This document shows, piece by piece, positions 57,520 through 64,000 of a DNA stretch of 64,000 nucleotides. Source of the DNA: Alteromonadaceae bacterium M269 (GTDB lineage Bacteria > Pseudomonadota > Gammaproteobacteria > Enterobacterales > Alteromonadaceae); NCBI GenBank assembly GCA_004353515.1, contig SMNZ01000005.1:1-64000 (forward strand), written 5' to 3'. The first letter of the stretch is position 1. Every line of letters begins with the position of its first letter. The notes below the pieces were generated by a model that was not told the origin of the DNA, did not search any database, and saw only the letters and a list, made by a program, of their open reading frames with translations. Position numbers and translations under genes: made by a program.

Positions 57520-58110
57520 CTACCAAGTTTCGCCGTTATTGACGTAGTAGAAATCTCGACCAGATCCTTCATTAACTTTTAGCCATTCATTTCTTACAGT
57601 CGTTAACATGGGAGATTCCTTAAAACAGGTGGATGAATCCCATAGGATCTCAGCATAACCTTCATGTGGATTAGCTGTTGTCGGATAAAATATAGAGCCC
57701 TGAGAATTTGGAGGCATGTTAGAGCCAGCGCCATCAAATGGATTATTAGATGAATTAAAGACGCCCAAAAGGCTTTGATTTGAAAGGTTTGTCCTGAGGC
57801 CGTTTAACCTTGTATGGAAGACAGGATTAAAAAAGAAGCTTACACGGCTTGATGTCGTATTGGTGACAATGATGAAAGTACTTGTTCTTATTCCCGTTTC
57901 TAAGTGTGGTATTTTTTCTTTCCCCGCATAAAACACCGGAGTGTCTTCAGTCACGAATGTATGGATAGCAGGATCGTAAGGTACAACTGTATTAGTTAAA
58001 TCTCTAATATGCTCAACACCAGCACAGGCTTCGGTATCGATTTCGAATGCTTGGGTATTGAATGAGAGTGCAGTGAGCACCGCTACGGATGCAGCAAGTT
58101 TTTTAAACAT
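57520..58110 (-). CDS. secreted protein, paralogue B (unknown function)
   Basis: A 196-residue homologue of the next gene, with the same signal peptide and the same residues to about 63. It then differs (for example EKIPHLETGIRTSTFIIVTN where A has EQIPHIEINPFRNTTIFVTN). The shared C-terminal landmark is ILWDSSTCF. No family is recognised and no enzyme motif is seen. The 70 bases between A and B carry no obvious promoter, so both may be read from upstream of B. The mix of an identical 5' block and a diverged 3' part suggests recombination between the copies. Confidence 0.8.
   Translation of the reverse strand: MFKKLAASVAVLTALSFNTQAFEIDTEACAGVEHIRDLTNTVVPYDPAIHTFVTEDTPVFYAGKEKIPHLETGIRTSTFIIVTNTTSSRVSFFFNPVFHTRLNGLRTNLSNQSLLGVFNSSNNPFDGAGSNMPPNSQGSIFYPTTANPHEGYAEILWDSSTCFKESPMLTTVRNEWLKVNEGSGRDFYYVNNGETW
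57926..58101 (-). repeat. direct repeat, copy 2 (5' part of paralogue B)
   Basis: 176 bases identical to 57265-57440. Outside this block similarity drops sharply on the coding side. Confidence 0.95.
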
Positions 58111-58301
58111 TGTTAAGTCCTTATCAATTCATAGTTTTATCGAGTTAGCTGTGGTCCAATTAGCGTAAATATCTCTATCCTATTCGAAGAAAAAAATAGA
58201 GAATACGGCCTTCCATTACTCGACATTTTGTATGTAAATTAGTTCGCTTCAGAACCAATGTACTTTTCCATAGTAAACACCTTGACGGTAAAAAGAAATA
58301 T

Positions 58302-59000
58302 ATGAATATTTTAATGCTTAGCAGTTCTCAGTATTTAGATACTGGATATCTCACTCATGCCCAATCTATGATTGAAGAGCACCTTACTAGTGTTGATGAA
58401 TTGCTTTTTATTCCTTATGCAGGTGTTACGGTTAGTTGGGATGATTATCTCACTAAGGTGCAACAGGCTTTACCGGATATAAGTATCAAAGGAATACATG
58501 ATTTTAATGATCCCATTGGCGCTGTTAGACAAGCTCAGGCTGTCGCTGTTGGTGGTGGAAACACGTTTAACCTTCTGCATACTCTCTATCAAAATAAGCT
58601 TATTGAAGTGATTAGAGAGCGTGTGAGTTGTGGTATGCCCTATATTGGTTGGAGTGCTGGCTCAAATATATGCGGTAACAGCATCAGAACAACGAATGAT
58701 ATGCCTATCATTCAACCTGAAAGCTTCGATGCACTTCAATTGGTCCCTTTCCAACTCAATCCACATTATTCTGATTATCAGCCTCCTGGTCATAATGGTG
58801 AAACAAGAGCTGAGCGCTTAGCTGAGTTCATTACATTGAATCCAACAATGCCGGTTGTTGGGATCAGAGAAGGGGCTGCGCTTAAGTATGAGGGTGAAAA
58901 ACTGACTTTGATTGGAGAAGCTGGTGGATTAATCCTTACTCAGAGTGATACAAAAAACATAGAAATTGGGCAAGACATATCCCACTTATTAATGGCTTAA
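58302..59000 (+). CDS. pepE: dipeptidase E (alpha-aspartyl dipeptidase)
   Basis: PepE cleaves Asp-X dipeptides and is a serine peptidase of family S51. The 232-residue protein has the nucleophile elbow GWSAGSN with serine at about 118, HTLYQNKL nearby, and the downstream NPHYSDYQPPGHNGETR block that includes the catalytic histidine. No signal peptide is present, so it is cytoplasmic. A putative EamA transporter gene starts three bases after its stop. Confidence 0.94.
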   Translation: MNILMLSSSQYLDTGYLTHAQSMIEEHLTSVDELLFIPYAGVTVSWDDYLTKVQQALPDISIKGIHDFNDPIGAVRQAQAVAVGGGNTFNLLHTLYQNKLIEVIRERVSCGMPYIGWSAGSNICGNSIRTTNDMPIIQPESFDALQLVPFQLNPHYSDYQPPGHNGETRAERLAEFITLNPTMPVVGIREGAALKYEGEKLTLIGEAGGLILTQSDTKNIEIGQDISHLLMA

Positions 59001-59003
59001 ACA

Positions 59004-59882
59004 ATGTCTACACAAACCAATAAACAAGGTGTTCTTTTTGCTCTTGGTGCTTATTTTATGTGGGGCTTTGCGCCACTTTTCTTTAAGTTACTTGAAGGAG
59101 TTCCTGCACCTGAGATCCTGATGCATCGTGTCGTTTGGTCGCTCTTTGTTCTTGTGATACTGATTGCGGTAAGTAAGAAGTGGCGAAGTGTTGGCGCAGC
59201 AGTATCCTCTCCTCGTACACTGATGTTGCTACTAGCTTCTGGCACTTTACTGGCAACGAACTGGCTAATTTTCATCTGGGCAGTGAATAATGATCACCTA
59301 CTTGATGCAAGTCTGGGCTATTACATTAACCCGTTGCTCAATGTACTTTTGGCGTATCTGATTTTGGGTGAGCGCTTTCGTAAGTTGCAGCTAATTGCTA
59401 TCTCCTTAGCACTAGCTGGTGTAGCTGTTTTGGTGATATCGCATGGTAAGTTGCCTTGGATAGCCTTGGTATTGGCTTTCTCTTTCGGTTTTTATGGTCT
59501 CATTAGGAAGAAGCTTGGTGTCGAATCCATTCCTGGATTAGCTATTGAAACAGCCTTAATGACTCCTGTTGCACTTATTTATTGGATTGGCTTCGCGACT
59601 GCTTCCGCTAATATGTTGGAGTTACCTGGTGATTTAGCGTTGTGGTTGTTTCTGACAGGTGCCGTGACGACAGCACCGTTACTTTGTTTTACTGCTGCCG
59701 CAAGTCGTATGAAATACTCGAGCTTAGGGTTCTTTCAGTATATTGGGCCAAGTATTATGTTTCTACTCGCAGTATTCCTATACAACGAACCTCTAGATAT
59801 ACCGAGATTATTAACATTTGTTGGTGTTTGGACGGGGTCTCTACTATTTGTTTATGATGCTTATAAACATCATAAAAAATAG
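59004..59882 (+). CDS. rarD: RarD-like EamA family permease
   Basis: A 292-residue inner-membrane protein with ten predicted helices in two EamA halves. The N-terminal YFMWGFAPLFFKLLEGVPAP and the ILMHRVVWSLF block identify the RarD subgroup of drug/metabolite transporters, often linked to chloramphenicol tolerance although the natural substrate is unknown. It is three bases downstream of pepE and likely co-transcribed. Confidence 0.88.
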   Translation: MSTQTNKQGVLFALGAYFMWGFAPLFFKLLEGVPAPEILMHRVVWSLFVLVILIAVSKKWRSVGAAVSSPRTLMLLLASGTLLATNWLIFIWAVNNDHLLDASLGYYINPLLNVLLAYLILGERFRKLQLIAISLALAGVAVLVISHGKLPWIALVLAFSFGFYGLIRKKLGVESIPGLAIETALMTPVALIYWIGFATASANMLELPGDLALWLFLTGAVTTAPLLCFTAAASRMKYSSLGFFQYIGPSIMFLLAVFLYNEPLDIPRLLTFVGVWTGSLLFVYDAYKHHKK

Positions 59883-59915
59883 TATTCAGCCTTAAATTAC
59901 TTAACCTCAGGTTAC

Positions 59916-61151
59916 TTAGCCAACGACTTGGTTTTTTCCGAGTTGCTTGGCTTTGTACAGGTTTGAATCAGCTTCTTTAAGCGTCTGCTTTATATCTCCT
60001 GAAAAGTCGCTGCTTAATCCGATACTGAGTGTGCAGTTTATAACTTTATCGTTAAAGACAATTTGTCGCGCTGCAATCTCTTCACAGAAGCTTTGTAGTA
60101 TTTCCAGGGCTTTTTCATTGGTAACATGAGGCATAAATATACAGAATTCCTCACCACCGAAACGGCACACAGTATGAGACACGAATCGGACAGCAATAAG
60201 CTTAGCTATCTCCTTGAGCACTTTATCGCCGCCGTCATGTCCATGAGCATCGTTAAGTTGTTTAAAATTATCGACGTCGAGAATAGCTAAAGACACAGCC
60301 GAAGGTGCAACGATCAGCCCCGCATTAACACGTGTAAAGAAATGTCTTCTATTGGGTAACCCGGTGAGATAATCGGAGTTAGCAGCTCGGTGAATAGCCT
60401 CTACGTTTTCAAGGTATTCAATATTCTGAATAATACGACAGAAAAATTCTTCGTGACCAAAGCCTTTGGACAAGTAGTCGTTAGCGCCACTTTTAAGAAA
60501 ACGTGCCGATAACCCATCAGAATCCATACTTGATAGGCCAATAATAGCGAGGCTTTCTTTATTATATTTACGCCTCATTTCAGCGACCATTTCTACGCCA
60601 TTCATATTGGGCATATTTTCGTCGGTTAAAACAAGTTTAATGTCGTTGTATTGTCTTAACGCTTCCAAGCCTTCTAAGCCATCAGAGGCTTCGTAGGTCT
60701 TGAAATTATGTCTTTGTAACAAGGAGGTAACCGACGTGCGGCTAACGCGCGAATCATCAACGACTAGAATGGCAATTTTCTTATTTTTTTGCAGTCTAGC
60801 CATCAATCGAGAGAGGTATTCATATACCTGCGCATTCTCTTTGGGAATATAGTCGACAATTTCCTTTGCCAGAATTTTTTTTCTGGTATTTTGGTCCAGT
60901 CGACCTGTTATAACGATAGTGGGAATAAAAGATTCGATAGTAAAGTCTATGGATTCACCTTCGGGTGCGTCAGGAACATTAAAATCGACCAGTGCGCAGA
61001 GATAATCTTCAGGGACATCATTATTAAAAATATGTCGAGCTTCAGTTAGTGTCATGGCACTAACAGGGATCAAACCAGCCTTCTCTATTAACTTTCTCAA
61101 CACCTTCATGCTGGTTGAGCTGTCTTCGATAACAAGTACTTTTTGTTGCAT
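59916..61151 (-). CDS. diguanylate cyclase with two receiver domains
   Basis: A 411-residue response regulator: receiver 1 (about 1-120, phospho-acceptor aspartate in ALVDFNV), receiver 2 (about 130-245, DDSRVSRTSV at its start and acceptor in LVLTDENMP), then GGDEF (about 255-411). The active-site loop reads FGGEEF, a competent variant, so it can make cyclic di-GMP. The RxxD inhibitory site just before it is absent (FVSH at that place). The ATG at 61151 is chosen over an upstream TTG. No kinase gene is adjacent. Confidence 0.9.
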   Translation of the reverse strand: MQQKVLVIEDSSTSMKVLRKLIEKAGLIPVSAMTLTEARHIFNNDVPEDYLCALVDFNVPDAPEGESIDFTIESFIPTIVITGRLDQNTRKKILAKEIVDYIPKENAQVYEYLSRLMARLQKNKKIAILVVDDSRVSRTSVTSLLQRHNFKTYEASDGLEGLEALRQYNDIKLVLTDENMPNMNGVEMVAEMRRKYNKESLAIIGLSSMDSDGLSARFLKSGANDYLSKGFGHEEFFCRIIQNIEYLENVEAIHRAANSDYLTGLPNRRHFFTRVNAGLIVAPSAVSLAILDVDNFKQLNDAHGHDGGDKVLKEIAKLIAVRFVSHTVCRFGGEEFCIFMPHVTNEKALEILQSFCEEIAARQIVFNDKVINCTLSIGLSSDFSGDIKQTLKEADSNLYKAKQLGKNQVVG

Positions 61152-61309
61152 TGTGATTAAGTAAAACAACGAGTGAAGAGATAGTTAATCGAAGTATGCC
61201 TTATTTAGGTATCTTAAGGCTAGAGACTAACAGGGGACTTTAGTCTAATTTTGGTGAATAAATTAGACTAAAGCCTACAACTTAACATGTTATTTTGGAT
61301 GTGTTTTTT

Positions 61310-63481
61310 TTAAACTTTAGTTAGTTTTGCGTAGGCGAGCATCAGCCATTTAGTGCCAACATCGTTGAAGTTAACTTGCACACGAGCATTATCCCCTGCA
61401 CCTTCAAAATTAAGTACCATCCCCTCTCCAAACTTCGCATGAGCAACTGTTTCTCCCAGTTTAAAACCTATGGAGGCTACCGAGTCATGAGAATCAAACC
61501 CCTGAGATTGTCTGGATTGCATGGGGCGTTTAACAGCAGCTTTCAGCCTGACTTCTTCAACACATTCCTGTGGTATCTCTCGAATAAAACGTGAAGGCGT
61601 ATGATATTTATCTTGGCCATAGACGCGGCGACTCTCTGCATAGGTCATATAGAGCTTTTTCATTGCTCGTGTCATACCGACATAACAGAGTCGTCTTTCT
61701 TCTTCTAATCGTCCAGGTTCTTCATGGCTTAGCTGGCTTGGGAACATGCCTTCTTCGACACCTGCCATAATCACTAATGGAAATTCTAACCCTTTAGCTG
61801 TGTGAATGGTCATCATCTGGACAGCATCTTGATCTTTTTCTGCTTGATTATCACCAGATTCTAGCGATGCATGTGCTAGAAAGGCTGACAGAGGTGACAT
61901 TTCTTCAACATCGTCCGGAGCTTCGAACTGTTTGCAAGCACTGACTAGTTCTTCCAAGTTCTCAACTCGAGCTTTAGCTTTTTCACCTTTCTCTGATTGA
62001 TACATTGCAAGCAAGCCAGATTGTTTGATCACATAGTCCGCCAGTTGATCCAGACTCTGTTCTTCTATTTCGGCTTGCATCGTTAGAATGAGGTCAACAA
62101 AGTTTTGTAGTGAATTTGCCGCTCGGCCAGTAAGTCGACGTTCCTTGAGCACAATCAGTGAGGTTTGCCACAGAGAAAGGTTTTGCTCCCTCGCTGCTTC
62201 TCGCAATATGGTCATAGTGCGATCGCCCATACCTCGAGTCGGTGTATTGATAATACGCTCGAACGCTGCATCATCATCGTGTTGATTGATAATGCGCAGA
62301 TAACCCAATGCATCTTTGATTTCTTGGCGTTCGAAGAATCTTAAGCCACCATAAATCCGGTAGGCTAAACCTTGATGAATAAGCGCTTCTTCTAATACGC
62401 GTGATTGAGCGTTGTTTCTGTAGAGCACGGCGCAGTCCGATAATGCGCTACCCTGCTGTAACCAGTCTTTTATTCTCGAAACAATAAAACGAGCTTCATC
62501 AAGCTCGTTAAAGCCGGCATAGACAGAAATAGGTTCACCCTGTGCACCATCTGTCCAGAGCTCTTTCCCTAACCGCCCCTGGTTATTATCAATAACAGTA
62601 TTTGCTGCTTTCAGGATAGTTGAGGTTGAACGATAATTTTGCTCAAGCCTAATTGTTTCTGCGCCGGGAAAGTCTCTTAAGAAATGCTGAATGTTTTCAA
62701 CTTTAGCACCACGCCAGCCGTAGATTGATTGATCATCGTCGCCAACTATCATCATGTTGTTTTCACCGCCAGCTAGCAGTCTTAACCAAGCATATTGGAT
62801 GTTGTTTGTATCTTGGAATTCGTCTACCAAGATAGCTCTAAAACGTTGTTGATAGTGGCGGAGCAATGTGTCGTTATTGAGCCATAGCTCATGTGCTCTA
62901 AGCAGTAACTCGGCAAAATCTACTAATCCAGAACGATCACAGGTGTCTTGGTAAGCTTGATAGATATCGCGCATTTTCTGGGCATTAGCATCGCCACGTG
63001 TTTCTATATGTTGAGGACGCAAACCTTCGTCTTTATTGCCGTTGATGTACCACTGTATATGCTTAGGCTGCCACTGCTTTTCATCTAAATTCAGTGCTTT
63101 TAGGATGCGTCTAATCAGTCGGTATTGATCGTCTGAATCTAAGATCTGAAAAGTCTGTGGTAAGTTCGCTTCTTGATAATGGCTACGCAGTAAACGATGT
63201 GCTAGTCCGTGGAAAGTGCCGATCCACATGTTGTGTGCACTTTGTTGCATCAGACTTTCAACGCGCCCTCGCATCTCTCGAGCAGCTTTATTGGTAAAAG
63301 TTACTGCCAAAATACTGAATGGCGCAATGTTTTCCACTTGCATGAGCCAAGCCATACGATGCACTAAAACGCGTGTTTTACCGCTTCCTGCACCAGCTAA
63401 AACCAGCATATCTGACGCTTCTGCGCTTACCGCTTGGCGTTGTTTATCATTTAAGTCATCAAGTAAGTGGGATACGTCCAT
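61310..63481 (-). CDS. uvrD: DNA helicase II (UvrD)
   Basis: UvrD is a 3'-5' superfamily 1 helicase that acts in nucleotide excision and mismatch repair. Motifs follow in order: AGAGSGKTRVLVHR (I), VTFTNKAAREM (Ia), VDEFQDTNNIQY (II), VGDDDQSIYGWRGA (III), EQNYRST (IV), TIHTAKGLEFPLV (V) and CYVGMTRAMKKLY (VI). I start it at the ATG at 63481 (MDVSHLLDDLNDKQ), as in E. coli; an in-frame ATG 17 codons earlier gives a 740-residue version. The final product is 723 residues. It is divergent from the pilin gene. Confidence 0.96.
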   Translation of the reverse strand: MDVSHLLDDLNDKQRQAVSAEASDMLVLAGAGSGKTRVLVHRMAWLMQVENIAPFSILAVTFTNKAAREMRGRVESLMQQSAHNMWIGTFHGLAHRLLRSHYQEANLPQTFQILDSDDQYRLIRRILKALNLDEKQWQPKHIQWYINGNKDEGLRPQHIETRGDANAQKMRDIYQAYQDTCDRSGLVDFAELLLRAHELWLNNDTLLRHYQQRFRAILVDEFQDTNNIQYAWLRLLAGGENNMMIVGDDDQSIYGWRGAKVENIQHFLRDFPGAETIRLEQNYRSTSTILKAANTVIDNNQGRLGKELWTDGAQGEPISVYAGFNELDEARFIVSRIKDWLQQGSALSDCAVLYRNNAQSRVLEEALIHQGLAYRIYGGLRFFERQEIKDALGYLRIINQHDDDAAFERIINTPTRGMGDRTMTILREAAREQNLSLWQTSLIVLKERRLTGRAANSLQNFVDLILTMQAEIEEQSLDQLADYVIKQSGLLAMYQSEKGEKAKARVENLEELVSACKQFEAPDDVEEMSPLSAFLAHASLESGDNQAEKDQDAVQMMTIHTAKGLEFPLVIMAGVEEGMFPSQLSHEEPGRLEEERRLCYVGMTRAMKKLYMTYAESRRVYGQDKYHTPSRFIREIPQECVEEVRLKAAVKRPMQSRQSQGFDSHDSVASIGFKLGETVAHAKFGEGMVLNFEGAGDNARVQVNFNDVGTKWLMLAYAKLTKV

Positions 63482-63681
63482 TGAACAGTCAGAAGGATAA
63501 AATGCAGATGCGAGAAGTATATCAAATGCCATCCAAGATAAATATATCCGAGAGTTTGGTTAAGTAATTATCCCGTATATAAATTACTGTACTTTTAAGA
63601 CTATTTACTAACAGAAATAGTGAACCAAAACGCGCTAAGATGCCTCTTTATTCTTGGATATCGGTAGTGTTGTGAGAGAAC

Positions 63682-64000
63682 ATGAATAAACAAAAAGGTT
63701 TTACACTAATAGAACTTATCATAGTGATTATTATCCTTGGTATTTTGGCGATCACTGCTGCACCACGTTTTCTCGATCTTTCAGATGATGCGGAAGAAGC
63801 CACATTCAGAGCTTCGGCTGCAGCCTTTCGACAAGGTGTAGAGCAAGTACACCAGCTATGGCTGATAAGAGGTAACAACCAAGCTGTTCTCAATTTCATT
63901 GAAATAGACGATCCTGTCGTTGGTGGAGACCTAAGTGTTAACTCAAATGGCTATCCTGCTGATACCCGTGGAGGAAGTCTTACACTTAACAGTCTTTTTG
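63682..64000 (+). CDS. type IV pilin-like prepilin (MSHA family), partial
   Basis: A prepilin cut by the right edge; 106 codons are visible. It begins MNKQKG with cleavage after glycine 6, then the pilin signature [20 protein letters not shown], with glutamate at position 5 of the mature chain. The text after it, [20 protein letters not shown], is typical of MSHA-type pilins (MshA/MshB). The ATG follows GAGAG. Nearby genes to the right would confirm an MSHA operon. Confidence 0.85.
   Translation, partial: MNKQKGFTLIELIIVIIILGILAITAAPRFLDLSDDAEEATFRASAAAFRQGVEQVHQLWLIRGNNQAVLNFIEIDDPVVGGDLSVNSNGYPADTRGGSLTLNSLF

Noticed and set aside
57397-57582. 61-codon frame between the two secreted paralogues
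   Set aside because: It runs antisense to both paralogues and has no ribosome site or homology cue.

Overview
The window is chromosomal DNA of a gammaproteobacterium. It is a compact, moderately AT-rich, fully sensible bacterial region of about 64 genes, and I see no phage, insertion sequence, tRNA gene or CRISPR array. Gene content and order (def-fmt-rsmB-trkA; dnaA-dnaN-recF-gyrB facing rpmH-rnpA-yidD-yidC; mnmG-rsmG-parA-parB-atpIBEFHAGDC; cytochrome c4 beside polA/engB) fit a marine gammaproteobacterium of the Kangiella/Alteromonadales/Oceanospirillales kind. The genus is my guess, not something the sequence proves.

Layout. 1-405: leader and two tandem strong promoters of an rRNA operon that runs off the left edge. 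406-6793: gamma-carbonic anhydrase, then a leftward run aroE-hemF-tsaC-zinc-ribbon protein-smg-dprA-LysM protein. 6980-13448: def-fmt-rsmB, trkA, a DUF2780 protein, and trkH. 13702-16408: a pair of M16 peptidases. 16409-17079: a non-coding stretch with perfect DnaA boxes and a GATC cluster before polA. 17095-23537: polA, a candidate sigma-E-driven small RNA, engB, cytochrome c4, a candidate CsrB/CsrC-type RNA, yihI, a DUF2489 protein and tag. 23652-27103: glyQ-glyS and a lipoprotein. 27332-36218: replication genes gyrB, recF, dnaN, dnaA (leftward) and rpmH, rnpA, yidD, yidC (rightward), with two perfect parS sites inside recF. 36251-43593: an amidohydrolase, yajQ, mnmE, an acyltransferase/LytTR regulator pair, mioC and a DnaT-DnaC-like primosome pair. 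43709-45002: a DUF4097 protein and oriC. 45003-56792: mnmG, rsmG, parAB and the complete F1Fo ATP synthase operon. 56859-64000: two tandem secreted paralogues, pepE, rarD, a REC-REC-GGDEF protein, uvrD and the start of a type IV pilin-like gene.

The chromosome's replication control is the main theme. The origin lies between the mioC-dnaT-dnaC-like cluster and mnmG. It has two perfect DnaA boxes and more than 20 GATC sites in about 500 bases, and GATC enrichment continues through mnmG. dnaA sits about 11 kb away with DnaA boxes in its own upstream region, one of them inside the rpmH promoter. ParA/ParB are encoded beside the origin and their parS targets are inside recF. Left of the origin most long genes, including the rRNA operon, run away from it, as expected for co-direction with the fork.

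The findings most worth checking are the CsrC-like RNA between engB/cytochrome c4 and yihI (the E. coli csrC position), the small RNA after polA (the Spot 42/ErsA position) with a sigma-E-type promoter, the origin-like DnaA-box/GATC cluster before polA, and the mosaic pair of secreted proteins whose first 176 bases are identical while the rest has diverged.
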